This document shows positions 22,762 to 33,175 of a DNA stretch of 64,000 bases, one piece after another. How positions within the stretch are numbered: position 1 is the stretch's first letter; each line of letters begins with the position of its first letter. The notes beneath the pieces were generated by a model. That model was not told where the DNA came from and did not search any database. It worked only from the letters and a program-made list of their open reading frames with translations. The position numbers were made by a program, and so were the translations under genes. The stretch comes from JALZEG01 sp046263255 (lineage in GTDB: Bacteria > Actinomycetota > CADDZG01 > WHSQ01), in NCBI GenBank assembly GCA_046263255.1, contig JBHELD010000033.1, positions 62,001 through 126,000 of the forward strand. Direction: 5' to 3'.

Positions 22762-23343
22762 ATGGGGGCTGCAGTCCCGGGAGGCAACGCTCTCCGCACC
22801 GGCGAGAACGAGCTGCTGCTCGCCGTTGCACGCGGTGACGTCGACGCGCTGAGGGCGCTCTACCGCTCGTTCGAGCGTCCGCTCTATGCGCTCGGAGTCA
22901 GATGGTTGCACGACCCGAAGCTCGCGGAAGAGCTCGTACAGGAGGTGACGCTGCGCGTGTGGCGCCGGGCGGGCCGCTACGACCCCGAGCGCGGCGCGGC
23001 CGGCTCGTGGATATTCGGGATCGCCCGCAACGTCGCCGCAGACCTCGCGCGGGCGCGGGCCCGCGCCCCGGTTCCCGTGGCGGAGCCGGGTCGCGGCCGC
23101 CGCGACCCGTGGGACGAGGAACGCGCCTGGAGGGCGTGGGAGGTCGCGCGGGCGGTCGCGCGGCTCCCCGAGGATCAGCGGCGCGTCGTCGAGCTCGCGT
23201 ACGCGCGGCAGATGACGCAGAGCGAGATCGCGGCCGAGCTCGGGATCCCGCTCGGCACCGTGAAGACGCGCCTCTACGCGGGGCTGCGCAAGCTGCGGGC
23301 GATCTTCGCCGACAGCGGAATCGCCTCGGAGGGCCTCGCATGA
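22762..23343 (+). CDS. ECF-type RNA polymerase sigma factor
   Basis: 193 residues. Sigma region 2 at about 20-90 (LRALYRSFERPLYALGVRWLHDPKLAEELVQEVTLRVWRRA) and region 4 at about 130-185 (LPEDQRRVVELAYARQMTQSEIAAELGIPLGTVKTRLYAGLRKLR), joined by an Arg/Pro linker. It would redirect RNA polymerase to stress genes. ATG 22762 has a GGAGGGG Shine-Dalgarno, with TAATG spacing of 1-2 nt. Its TGA is overlapped by the anti-sigma ATG, so both are made in step. The signal is unknown. Confidence 0.92.
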   Translation: MGAAVPGGNALRTGENELLLAVARGDVDALRALYRSFERPLYALGVRWLHDPKLAEELVQEVTLRVWRRAGRYDPERGAAGSWIFGIARNVAADLARARARAPVPVAEPGRGRRDPWDEERAWRAWEVARAVARLPEDQRRVVELAYARQMTQSEIAAELGIPLGTVKTRLYAGLRKLRAIFADSGIASEGLA

Positions 23344-24131
23344 GCGCGTGCGACGACTACCGGCTCGACTTCCATCCGTACCTGCTCGGCGAGCTGGCGC
23401 CGTCCCGGGCGCAGGAGGTCCGCCGCCACGTCGACGCGTGCGACGCCTGCGCGCGGGATCTCGCGCGCGTGGGCGACGTCCACAGGCTGCTCGTCGACGC
23501 TCCGCTCGAGCACGAGCCGCCGGACCGTCTGGAAGGCGACGTGTTCTCGCTGGTCGCGCTCGAGCCGGTCGGGAGCCTCGTCTCCGAGGTGGCCCCCGGG
23601 CCCGACCCCCCGGACCACCTCGAGCGGGACGCGCTGGCACACGCCGGCGTCCTCACGCCGCGCCGCTCGCGGGCGACGACGGTGCTGGTGCCCGCGCTCG
23701 GGGTCGCGACCGTGGTTCTCGGGATCCTCGGGATCAACTGGAGGTCGGAGGCCGACCGCATCCGCGACGACTTCGGGCCGGTAGGGCGCACGATGCAGCT
23801 CGTGAACCTCGACGGATCGCCGGAGCCACCGGCGGGCACGACGGTCGAGCTCGTGCGCTACGGCGACTCCGCGTACAAGGTCGTCGTCGACGGCGCGGTC
23901 CCGCCGGCGCCCGACGGCTACTACTACGAGGTATGGATGAGCGGCCCGACCGGCCGCGTGTCGTGCGGGACGTTCTCGTCCGGCGACGAGGACAGCGTCC
24001 ACAACTTCCCGGTCGGCGTCGACCCCGCCGACTACCCGTACCTCGAGATCACGCTCGAGCCCGACGACGGGAACGAGGAGATGAACGGCGAGGTGCAGTG
24101 GCAGGGCGAGCTCGTGGGCGCGGTCCCGTAG
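23340..24131 (+). CDS. Anti-sigma factor, RskA-like with zinc-binding N-terminus
   Basis: 263 residues. N-terminal ZAS-type zinc domain: HPYLLGELAPSRAQEVRRHVDACDAC gives H-x3-C-x2-C. One membrane segment (VLVPALGVATVVLGILGI) sits around residue 120. The exported C-terminal part (about 145-263) matches the anti-sigma-K/RskA domain, with YYYEVWMSG and a disulphide-capable Cys. It should hold the sigma factor until regulated proteolysis. The ATG at 23340 overlaps the sigma TGA (ATGA), which fixes the start. Confidence 0.88.
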   Translation: MSACDDYRLDFHPYLLGELAPSRAQEVRRHVDACDACARDLARVGDVHRLLVDAPLEHEPPDRLEGDVFSLVALEPVGSLVSEVAPGPDPPDHLERDALAHAGVLTPRRSRATTVLVPALGVATVVLGILGINWRSEADRIRDDFGPVGRTMQLVNLDGSPEPPAGTTVELVRYGDSAYKVVVDGAVPPAPDGYYYEVWMSGPTGRVSCGTFSSGDEDSVHNFPVGVDPADYPYLEITLEPDDGNEEMNGEVQWQGELVGAVP

Positions 24132-24135
24132 CGGC

Positions 24136-24774
24136 GTGCCGTCGCCGGTCGCCCGCGCGTTCCTCGACGCCGGCCGCGTCGCCGCGGAGTTGATCGCGCG
24201 GCCGGAGGTGGGGGCCGGGTGGGACGGCCCCAGCGCGCTGCCGGAGCTCACGGTCCGCGGCCTCACCGGTCACCTTCTGCGCGCGACGGTCTCGGTGGAG
24301 GCGTACCTGAACCGCGACGAGCCAGACGGACAGCCGATCGGCGCGGCCGCGTACTACCTGCAGGCCGTGGACGAGCCCGACATCCACTCGCCCCTCCACC
24401 GGGCGATCCGGCAGCGCGGCGAGGAGCAGGCGGCACCGGGTTACGAGTCGGTGAGGGACGAGGCGTTCGGGATGCTCGACCGCCTGGAGACGCGGCTCGA
24501 CGCCGAGCCCGCGGGGCGAAAGGTCCGCGTGTACAAGGACTTCGTCCTGCTCCTCGACGACTACCTCGTCACCCGCGTGATCGAGCTGGTCGTGCACGTC
24601 GACGACCTCGCGGCGAGCGTGGGAGCGGCAGCGCCGCCTTTGCCTCGGGACGCCACGCGCATCGCGATCGACGCGCTGGTCGAGATGGCGCGCCTGAAGC
24701 ACGGGGACCTGGCGGTGTTGAGGGCGCTGACGAGACGGGAGCGAGACGACGTGGGGGCCCTGAGGGTCCTGTAG
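24136..24774 (+). CDS. Mycothiol-dependent DinB/maleylpyruvate isomerase family protein
   Basis: 212 residues of an all-helical DinB-like fold: LRGLTGHLLRATVSVEAY-type motif near residue 45 carries the first metal-binding His, and VTRVIELVVHVDDLAAS near residue 150 gives the H-x3-H-like pair typical of these actinobacterial enzymes. The family includes mycothiol-dependent isomerases; many members have unknown substrates. GTG 24136 is 4 nt after the anti-sigma stop, so it may be co-transcribed with the sigma/anti-sigma pair and link it to thiol stress (inference). Confidence 0.75.
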   Translation: MPSPVARAFLDAGRVAAELIARPEVGAGWDGPSALPELTVRGLTGHLLRATVSVEAYLNRDEPDGQPIGAAAYYLQAVDEPDIHSPLHRAIRQRGEEQAAPGYESVRDEAFGMLDRLETRLDAEPAGRKVRVYKDFVLLLDDYLVTRVIELVVHVDDLAASVGAAAPPLPRDATRIAIDALVEMARLKHGDLAVLRALTRRERDDVGALRVL

Positions 24775-24788
24775 GGGCGACCGCCCCT
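24773..24788 (+). terminator. Hairpin after the DinB-like gene
   Basis: AGGGGCG-AC-CGCCCCT, 7-bp perfect arms, starts within the stop codon. The stretch 24789-25019 shows no further gene. Confidence 0.45.
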
Positions 24789-25006
24789 GGAAGGCGGCGC
24801 CCACCCGCCCGGCAGACGTGCGACCCGGACGGGCTGCGGCGGCCGACGTGCGCGCGGGCCCCGCGAGAGCCTTTGTTTTCTTCCGAAAGTCTTCTGGAGA
24901 AAGCCGGGCGCGCCCGGCGCGACCGCGAGCACGGGTCCGACGCGCGCTCGCGCCGTCAGGACAACATGCGCGGGCCCCCGTGGTTCGGCTCCCGGTAGGC
25001 GGGGCA

Positions 25007-25012
25007 TATCGT
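25007..25012 (+). promoter_or_regulatory. Putative -10 element of a leaderless promoter for glgX
   Basis: TATCGT fits TANNNT and is exactly 7 nt before the ATG at 25020; there is no Shine-Dalgarno. Confidence 0.5.
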
Positions 25013-25019
25013 CGTAACG

Positions 25020-27143
<2,124 letters not shown>

Positions 27144-27150
27144 GCACCGC

Positions 27151-29625
27151 GTGCCGGCCGGCGTCCGCGCGACGTACCGCGTCCAGCTGAATCCCGGCTT
27201 CACGTTCGACGATGCCGCCGCGCTCACGTCCTACCTCGCGCGGCTCGGGATCAGCCATCTCTACTGCTCGCCGTACCTCCAGGCGGCGGCCGGCAGCACC
27301 CACGGCTACGACGTCACCGATTACTCACGGGTGAGCCAAGAGCTCGGCGGCGCCGAGGCCCACGCGCGGATGTGCGCGGCGCTCGACCGGGCGCGCCTCG
27401 GACACGTCCTCGACATCGTGCCGAACCACATGGCGGTCTCGGATCCCAGCAACGCGTGGTGGTGGGACGTGCTGAAGCACGGCCCCGACAGCAGGTACGC
27501 GAGCTACTTCGACATCGACTGGGACCCGCCCGAGGCGGCGCTGCGCCGGAACATCCTCGTCCCGATCCTCGGCGACCACTACGGCCGCGTCCTCGAAGCC
27601 GGCGAGCTGCGCCTCGTCGACGAGGAGCGCGGAATCGTCCTCCGGTACCACGACCACGTCCTGCCGGTCGCTCCCGGAACCGTTCCCGACGGCCGGGCCG
27701 TGCACGAGGTCAACGCACACCCCGACACCCTGCACGCCGTGCTCGAGCGCCAGCACTATCGCGTCGCCTTTTGGCGGGCCGGCGACCGCGAGCTCAACTA
27801 CCGGCGGTTCTTCGACATCAAGACGCTCGCGGCACTGCGCATCGAGGACGAGCGCGTGTTCGAGGACACGCACGCGCTCGTCCTGTCGATGATCGACGAC
27901 GCGATCCTCGACGGGCTGCGCATCGACCACATCGACGGCCTGCGCGATCCCGCCGCCTACCTCGACCGGCTGCGGGCGAGGGCGCCGGACGCGTATCTCG
28001 TCGTCGAGAAGATCCTGGGAGCCGGAGAGGACCTGCCGGAGTCGTGGTCGGTGGAGGGAACCACCGGGTACGACTTCCTCAACGTCGTGAACGGGCTCTT
28101 CGTCGATCCCGCCGCGGAGAAGGCGATGTCCGACGTCTACGTCGAGTTCACGCGCCGGCCCGCGGACCTCGCAGAGATCGTCCGCGCGAAGAAGCTCTTC
28201 ATCATGCGCGACGTCCTCGCCAGCGACGTAGAGCGTCTGACGGCGCTCTTCGTCGGCGTGGTGGAGACGCACCGCCGATACCGCGACTACACTCGCTACG
28301 AGCTGCGCGAGGCGATCCGCGAGACGATCGCGGCGTTCCCCGTCTACCGCACCTACCTCGACACCCGCACGCGGCGGGCAAGCGAGCAGGACGTCGCGCA
28401 CGTGCAGGAGGCGATCGAGGAAGCCGCCGCGCGGCGGCCGGACCTCGACCGCGAGCTGTTCGAGTTTCTGTGCGAGCTCCTCCTCATGCGCGTCAAACCC
28501 CAGACGGAGGCGGCCGACGCGTTCGTCCTGCGCTTCCAGCAGACGACCGGGCCGGTGATGGCGAAGGGTGTTGAGGACACGGTCTTCTACACCTTCAACC
28601 GCCTCGTGTCGTTGAACGAGGTCGGAGCCGACCTGGGGTGCTTCGGGACCACGCTCGAGGCGTTCCACGACCACGGCGCGCGGGCGCAACGGCGCTGGCC
28701 GCGCGCGATGCTGGCGACCTCGACGCACGACACCAAGCGATCCGAAGACGTGCGGGCACGGATCGACCTTCTGTCGGAGATACCCGCGCGGTGGGCCGAG
28801 GCGGTGCTGCGATGGAGGGACCTCAACGACCGGCACCGCAGCGGCGGCGTCCCCGACCGCAACGCGGAATACCTCCTCTACCAGACGCTCGTGGGCACGT
28901 GGCCCATCGAGACCGAGCGCGCGGTCGCGTTCATGGAGAAGGCCTCGAAGGAGGCGAAGGCGCACACGTCGTGGGTCGACCCCGCCCCCGACTACGACGA
29001 GGGGCTGGCGCACTTCGTCCGGTCGATACTCGGCGACCGGGCGTTCCTCGACCTGCTCGACGAGTTCGTCGCCCCGCTCGTCGGGCCGGGGAGGACGAAT
29101 TCGCTGGCGCAGACCGCGATCAAGCTCACGTTCCCGGGCGTGCCCGACGTCTATCAGGGAACGGAGCTGTGGGATCTAAGCCTCGTCGACCCCGACAACC
29201 GCCGGCCCGTCGACTACCCGGCGAGGGCTCGCCTGCTCGAGGAGGCGATCGCGGGAGACGCGGACGGCGCGCTCGAACGGATGGACGAGGGGCTCCCGAA
29301 GCTCTTCCTGACGCAGCGCGTGCTCGCGCTGCGCGCGCGGCACGCGGAGGCGTTCGGCGGCGAGTCGTCCTACGACGCGCTGTGGGCGACGGGGCCGCGG
29401 GCGGCGCACGTCGTCGCGTTCGTGCGCGGCGGAACGATCCTGACCGTCGCGCCGCGGCTCCCGCTGACCCTCGAAGGCGAATGGCGCGAGACGTACCTCG
29501 CGCTTCCCGCGGACGAGTGGACCGACGTTCTCACCGGGGCGACGTTCTCCGGAAACGTCCCGATGAAGGAGCTGCTGGCGGGGTTCCCGGTCGTGGTCGC
29601 AGAGCGGAGCCGGTCCCGCAAGTGA
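27151..29625 (+). CDS. treY: Maltooligosyl trehalose synthase
   Basis: 824 residues, the usual size. It turns the reducing-end bond of a malto-oligosaccharide into an alpha,alpha-1,1 bond, giving maltooligosyl trehalose. N-terminal ATYRVQLNPGFTFDDAAALTSYLARLGISHLYCSPYLQA, DIVPNHMAV, and catalytic DGLRIDHIDGLRDP (Asp near 259) with VVEKIL (Glu near 286), the TreY forms of GH13 motifs. GTG 27151 lies 8 nt after glgX; the TGA overlaps the treZ start (GTGA). Confidence 0.96.
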   Translation: MPAGVRATYRVQLNPGFTFDDAAALTSYLARLGISHLYCSPYLQAAAGSTHGYDVTDYSRVSQELGGAEAHARMCAALDRARLGHVLDIVPNHMAVSDPSNAWWWDVLKHGPDSRYASYFDIDWDPPEAALRRNILVPILGDHYGRVLEAGELRLVDEERGIVLRYHDHVLPVAPGTVPDGRAVHEVNAHPDTLHAVLERQHYRVAFWRAGDRELNYRRFFDIKTLAALRIEDERVFEDTHALVLSMIDDAILDGLRIDHIDGLRDPAAYLDRLRARAPDAYLVVEKILGAGEDLPESWSVEGTTGYDFLNVVNGLFVDPAAEKAMSDVYVEFTRRPADLAEIVRAKKLFIMRDVLASDVERLTALFVGVVETHRRYRDYTRYELREAIRETIAAFPVYRTYLDTRTRRASEQDVAHVQEAIEEAAARRPDLDRELFEFLCELLLMRVKPQTEAADAFVLRFQQTTGPVMAKGVEDTVFYTFNRLVSLNEVGADLGCFGTTLEAFHDHGARAQRRWPRAMLATSTHDTKRSEDVRARIDLLSEIPARWAEAVLRWRDLNDRHRSGGVPDRNAEYLLYQTLVGTWPIETERAVAFMEKASKEAKAHTSWVDPAPDYDEGLAHFVRSILGDRAFLDLLDEFVAPLVGPGRTNSLAQTAIKLTFPGVPDVYQGTELWDLSLVDPDNRRPVDYPARARLLEEAIAGDADGALERMDEGLPKLFLTQRVLALRARHAEAFGGESSYDALWATGPRAAHVVAFVRGGTILTVAPRLPLTLEGEWRETYLALPADEWTDVLTGATFSGNVPMKELLAGFPVVVAERSRSRK

Positions 29626-31337
29626 CGGACCTCGGCGTCTGGGCCCCGGCCCCCGAGCGCGTGGAGGTGGTCGTCCGCGACCGCCGCCACCCGATGACGC
29701 GCGACGGGCGCGGCTGGTGGCGGGCTCGCGTCGAGGCGCGGCCGGGCGACGACTACGGCTTCTCCCTGGACGGCGGCGAGCCCCTTCCCGATCCGCGCTC
29801 GCCGTGGCAGCCGAACGGCGTGCACGGGCTCTCGCGCGTGCTCGACCAGTCGTCGTACGACTGGGGCGACGCCGGGTGGCGGGGTCGTCCGCTCGCTTCC
29901 GCGGTCCTCTACGAGCTCCACGTCGGGACGTTCACGCCCGAGGGCACGTTCGAAGCCGCTGTCGACAAGCTCGACCACCTCGTCCGCCTGGGCATCACGC
30001 ACGTAGAGCTGATGCCGGTCGCGCAGTTCCCCGGCGAGCGCGGCTGGGGGTACGACGGCGTAGACCTCTACGCGCCGCACGAAGGCTACGGGGGCCCCGA
30101 GGGCCTCAAACGACTGGTGGACGCGTGCCACGCGCGCGGGCTCGGCGTGATCGCGGACGTCGTCTACAACCACCTCGGACCCGCGGGGAACTACCTGGCC
30201 TCGTTCGGCCCCTACTTCACCGACCGCTACGCGACGCCCTGGGGCCAGGCGGTCAACTTCGACGGCCCCGGTAGCGTCGAGGTGCGGAAGTTCTTCGGCG
30301 ACAACGCGCTGATGTGGCTGCGCGACTACCACTGCGACGGCCTCAGGCTGGACGCGATCCACGCGATCCTCGACGCGTCGGCGATCCACATCCTCGAGGA
30401 GCTGCAGCTGCGCGTCGAGGAGCTCGAGACGCACCTCGACCGCGACCTCTTCCTCGTCGCCGAGAGCGACCTCAACGACCCGCGCGTCGTCGGTCGGAGG
30501 GAGGTCGGCGGCTACGGCCTCGACGCGCAGTGGAGCGACGACTTCCATCACGCCCTCCACGCGGTGCTGACCGGCGAGAGCGACGGCTACTACGCCGACT
30601 TCGGCAGGGTCGAGCACGTCGCGAAGGCGCTGCGCGAAGGGTTCGTGCATGCCGGGACCTACAGCGGGTACCGGGGGCGCGTCCACGGCCGACCCGCAGC
30701 GAGGTTGCCGGGATACCGCTTCCTCGGCTATCTGCAGAACCACGATCAGATCGGCAACCGCGCCGTCGGCGAGCGCAGCACCGCGCTGATGAGCCCGGAG
30801 CTGCTGAAGGTGGGGGCCGCGCTCGTGCTGACGGCGCCGTTCGTCCCGATGCTCTTCATGGGCGAAGAGTGGGGTGCGTCCACGCCGTTCCTCTACTTCA
30901 CCGGGCATGCCGACCGCGAGCTCGGCCGCGCCGTCGGCGAGGGCCGCAAGCGCGAGTTCGCGGCGTTCGGCTGGGACCCCGACACGATCCCCGACCCGCA
31001 GGATCCCGCGACGTTCGAACGGTCGAAGCTCGACTGGACCGAGCTCGAGGAGCAGCCGCACGCCGACCTCCTCGAATGGCACCGGCGTCTGATCGGGCTC
31101 CGGCGTGAGTGGCCCGAGCTGTCGGACGGGCGACTCGACCGGGTCGAGATCGACCACGGAGCGACCTGGCTCACGATGACGAGGGGCCGCGTCACGGTCG
31201 CGTGCAACTTCGGCGGCGATGCCGTCGACGTCCCGGCGCGAGGCGGCCGCGTGGCGCTGGCCTCGGGCAAGGAGCCGCAAACGCGCGGCGGGACGGCGCG
31301 TCTCGATCCCGCCGGCGTGACGATCTGGACGCGCTAG
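29622..31337 (+). CDS. treZ: Malto-oligosyltrehalose trehalohydrolase
   Basis: 571 residues. It cleaves free trehalose from the product of TreY. N-terminal all-beta domain (LGVWAPAPERVEVVVRDR), then GH13 motifs VIADVVYNHLGP, DGLRLDAIHAI (nucleophile Asp), LVAESDLND (acid Glu), and LQNHDQIGNRA. The GTG at 29622 overlaps the treY TGA; the longer frame upstream is treY shadow. With glgX and treY it completes the TreYZ route. Confidence 0.96.
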   Translation: MTDLGVWAPAPERVEVVVRDRRHPMTRDGRGWWRARVEARPGDDYGFSLDGGEPLPDPRSPWQPNGVHGLSRVLDQSSYDWGDAGWRGRPLASAVLYELHVGTFTPEGTFEAAVDKLDHLVRLGITHVELMPVAQFPGERGWGYDGVDLYAPHEGYGGPEGLKRLVDACHARGLGVIADVVYNHLGPAGNYLASFGPYFTDRYATPWGQAVNFDGPGSVEVRKFFGDNALMWLRDYHCDGLRLDAIHAILDASAIHILEELQLRVEELETHLDRDLFLVAESDLNDPRVVGRREVGGYGLDAQWSDDFHHALHAVLTGESDGYYADFGRVEHVAKALREGFVHAGTYSGYRGRVHGRPAARLPGYRFLGYLQNHDQIGNRAVGERSTALMSPELLKVGAALVLTAPFVPMLFMGEEWGASTPFLYFTGHADRELGRAVGEGRKREFAAFGWDPDTIPDPQDPATFERSKLDWTELEEQPHADLLEWHRRLIGLRREWPELSDGRLDRVEIDHGATWLTMTRGRVTVACNFGGDAVDVPARGGRVALASGKEPQTRGGTARLDPAGVTIWTR

Positions 31338-31359
31338 CCGGGAACGCGCGGCACGGCGC

Positions 31360-31365
31360 TACGGT
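31360..31365 (+). promoter_or_regulatory. Possible -10 element before the zincin-like gene
   Basis: TACGGT fits TANNNT, 10 nt before the ATG at 31376; transcript leader would be only a few nucleotides. Co-transcription with treZ is equally possible. Confidence 0.3.
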
Positions 31366-31375
31366 TGGAGCCGGT

Positions 31376-31744
31376 ATGGACGCTCAGCCGGAGGTCACGT
31401 TCGAGGACCTGGTCGCGGACGCGATCGACTCGCTGCCGCTCGAGCTCGCGGCGCGGATGGAGAACGTCGAGGTCGTCGTCGAGGAGGAGCCCCCGCCCGA
31501 GATGGTCGGACGGCTCGCGCCGGGCTCGACGCTGCTCGGGCTGTACCACGGCGTCCCGCTGACCCAGCGCGGTCACTACGACGGGATGCTGCCCGACAAG
31601 ATCTCGATCTACCGGGGGCCGATCACCAGGATGGCGCGCACGCCCGAGCGGATCCGCGAGCAGGTCCGGCGCACGGTGATCCACGAGATCGCGCACCACT
31701 TCGGGATCGACGACCACCGCCTCCACGAGCTGGGCTGGGGATGA
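31376..31744 (+). CDS. Zincin-like metallopeptidase family protein (COG3824 type)
   Basis: 122 residues. The C-terminal VIHEIAHHFGIDDHRLHELG holds HExxHxxG with a further Asp/His, matching the small conserved metalloprotease family often next to unrelated genes in actinobacteria. The N-terminal half carries VEVVVEEEPPPEM and LLGLYHGVPLTQRG, also typical. Substrate is unknown. ATG 31376 follows treZ by 38 bp. Confidence 0.85.
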   Translation: MDAQPEVTFEDLVADAIDSLPLELAARMENVEVVVEEEPPPEMVGRLAPGSTLLGLYHGVPLTQRGHYDGMLPDKISIYRGPITRMARTPERIREQVRRTVIHEIAHHFGIDDHRLHELGWG

Positions 31745-31757
31745 CCCCCGCCGCGCG

Positions 31758-32210
31758 TCAGGCGCGGCCGAACGTCGCGACGACCGTGCCGCGGGTGGGC
31801 GTGCTCGGTGTAGCGGTCCCGGGGCAGACGCCCCCGATCACGTGGACGAGCAGCTCGATCCCCTTCCGGACGCAGATGGGCTCGTCGGTCGCGCCGCAGA
31901 AGTCGCGGTAGTGATGGCCGCCCGGCATCGAGTAGACCGCGCCGTAGACGGCTCCCCCCGTCGTGTCGCGGATCTCGAGGTTCACCCACCGATCGCGCCG
32001 CGCGCTCGGAACGATCGTGCACCCGATCTGCATCTCGCAGTCGTAGTACCACCCGTAGACCACCGTGGCGTGAGCGCCCAGAGCGGGACTCTGGTAGGGG
32101 AACTCGGCCGGGACGGCCGCCCGACGCGCGGCCCCGCTGGCCGGGGCCGCGAGCGACGCGGCCACGAGGACGGCCGTGAACGCCGCACCTGCGAGCCTTC
32201 CAAAGTTCAC
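31758..32210 (-). CDS. Small exported Cys-containing protein
   Basis: 150 residues with a Sec signal peptide (FTAVLVAASLAAPASGA). The mature part carries five Cys (DCEMQIGC, DFCG, ICV, VCPG) and a beta-rich pattern with GWYYDC and NLEIRDTTGG; no family recognised. The start is GTG 32210: an ATG 2 nt earlier on the same strand is followed by a TGA stop, so GTG behind GAGGAGG is the true start. It is divergent from the first small CPEG peptide and shares a 200-bp AT-rich promoter region with it. Confidence 0.7.
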   Translation of the reverse strand: MNFGRLAGAAFTAVLVAASLAAPASGAARRAAVPAEFPYQSPALGAHATVVYGWYYDCEMQIGCTIVPSARRDRWVNLEIRDTTGGAVYGAVYSMPGGHHYRDFCGATDEPICVRKGIELLVHVIGGVCPGTATPSTPTRGTVVATFGRA

Positions 32211-32412
32211 ATCGACCTCCTCAAGAAGTACCTCGGCGTGTAACGTTCGCCGCTCTCACCCGATCCCCTGCGCGGATACCGGAGTTAATCGGAAATTTCC
32301 TGACAAAACAGATTTTTTTACTTTTTCGGGAGGAATGGGGGCAAACCTCCCGAACAAGGCATCTCTTAGAAGCGGCGGCAACGGAGCCGTCGCGGGAACA
32401 AGGAGGTCCGAG
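32211..32412. promoter_or_regulatory. AT-rich divergent promoter region with leader hairpin
   Basis: Unusually AT-rich for this genome near 32285-32326, including a run of seven T at 32313-32319 and five T at 32322-32326. TTCGGGAGG (32325-32333) and CCTCCCGAA (32346-32354) form a 9-bp hairpin with a 12-nt loop in the leader of the gene at 32413. No known riboswitch is recognised. Confidence 0.5.
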
Positions 32413-32610
32413 ATGCGCAACAAGATCGCTCGGAGGGTCACAGGACTCCTCGCCGCCGGCCTGGTGTCGGCGGTCGCGTTCGCGCCGGCCGCGTTCGCGA
32501 GCGACAGCAACGTCGTCTCCGCGGAGCCCTGCCCCGAGGGCTACAAGGGCGTGGTCGCCGGTACGTCCGGAGGTTTCGAGGTCTTCGCCTGCACGAACCT
32601 GCTTCCGTAG
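32413..32610 (+). CDS. Small secreted CPEG peptide, copy 1
   Basis: 65 residues. Signal peptide of about 29 residues (ending AAFA), leaving a mature peptide of about 36 residues with the motif EPCPEGYKGVVAG and a second Cys in VFACTN. One disulphide is likely. AAGGAGG Shine-Dalgarno 7 nt before ATG 32413. First of three tandem paralogs sharing [E]xCPEG-x-[KR]GVV-x-G ... VF-x-C. Function unknown; no modification or export genes nearby. Confidence 0.75.
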   Translation: MRNKIARRVTGLLAAGLVSAVAFAPAAFASDSNVVSAEPCPEGYKGVVAGTSGGFEVFACTNLLP

Positions 32611-32622
32611 GGAAGGCACGAC

Positions 32623-32658
32623 GGGCGGCCTCCAACCCCGCGGGAGCGGGGGCCGTCC
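32623..32658 (+). terminator. Hairpin between CPEG peptides 1 and 2
   Basis: GGGCGGC ... CCCCGC-GGGA-GCGGGG-GCCGTCC forms a two-part stem followed by TTTCC; may reduce read-through into the second peptide gene. Confidence 0.45.
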
Positions 32659-32688
32659 TTTCCATCACGCTACGGAGGAGGCAGCAAC

Positions 32689-32886
32689 GTGAAGAATCTG
32701 AAGAGAGGCGTGGTCGCCGCGCTGCTGGCCGCGGCCGCGCTCGTCCCGGCGGCGCCGGCTTCGGCGGACACCCTGCGCTTCGAGTCGTGCCCTGAGGGCA
32801 CGAGAGGCGTCGTGATCGGCGTCACCACGTCGGCAACGGGCGAGAAGTGGGTCTTCGCCTGTGTCCGGCCGATCAGCTGGACCTAA
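32689..32886 (+). CDS. Small secreted CPEG peptide, copy 2
   Basis: 65 residues: signal peptide of about 26 residues (ending ASA), mature part of about 39 residues with ESCPEGTRGVVIG and WVFACVRP. Paralog of the peptides at 32413 and 32910. GTG 32689 follows GGAGGAGG. It is followed 23 bp later by copy 3 without terminator, so 2 and 3 are probably co-transcribed. Confidence 0.72.
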   Translation: MKNLKRGVVAALLAAAALVPAAPASADTLRFESCPEGTRGVVIGVTTSATGEKWVFACVRPISWT

Positions 32887-32909
32887 CGAGAATTCGAGGA
32901 GGTAACGAA

Positions 32910-33101
32910 ATGCGCAAGCTCACCGCTCTGGCGTTCGCGCTGGCGGCCGCTCTGCCCGTCGCTCTGGCCCCGGCGGCTCATGCGTCGGACCAGTTCGTGA
33001 CGGCGGAGGCGTGCCCCGAGGGTTACAAGGGCGTCATCGTCGGCTACGACCATCCGAAGTTCGGCGAGAACTACGTCTTCGTCTGCACGAACATCGTCTA
33101 G
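32910..33101 (+). CDS. Small secreted CPEG peptide, copy 3
   Basis: 63 residues: signal peptide of about 25 residues (ending AHA), mature part with EACPEGYKGVIVG and YVFVCTN. Closest to copy 1. GAGGAGG Shine-Dalgarno 6-7 nt before ATG 32910. A strong bidirectional terminator follows at 33113. Confidence 0.75.
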   Translation: MRKLTALAFALAAALPVALAPAAHASDQFVTAEACPEGYKGVIVGYDHPKFGENYVFVCTNIV

Positions 33102-33112
33102 GCGACGAACGC

Positions 33113-33144
33113 AAAGAGGCGGGGGCCGAAGCCCCCGCCTCTTT
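33113..33144. terminator. Strong bidirectional terminator
   Basis: AAAGAGGCGGGGGC (33113-33126) and GCCCCCGCCTCTTT (33131-33144), 14-bp perfect stem with a CGAA tetraloop and A/T flanks. It separates the CPEG peptides (plus) from the six-Cys protein genes (minus). Confidence 0.85.
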
Positions 33145-33175
33145 CGTGGTTCGGCCGGGCAGGCCGCTCGGCCGG

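Noticed and set aside
32334..32412. c-di-GMP (GEMM) riboswitch, because of a GGGGCAAACC-like segment in the leader
   Set aside because: The GACGCAAAGCC strand and the matching P2/P3 architecture are missing; the segment is the loop of a simple hairpin.
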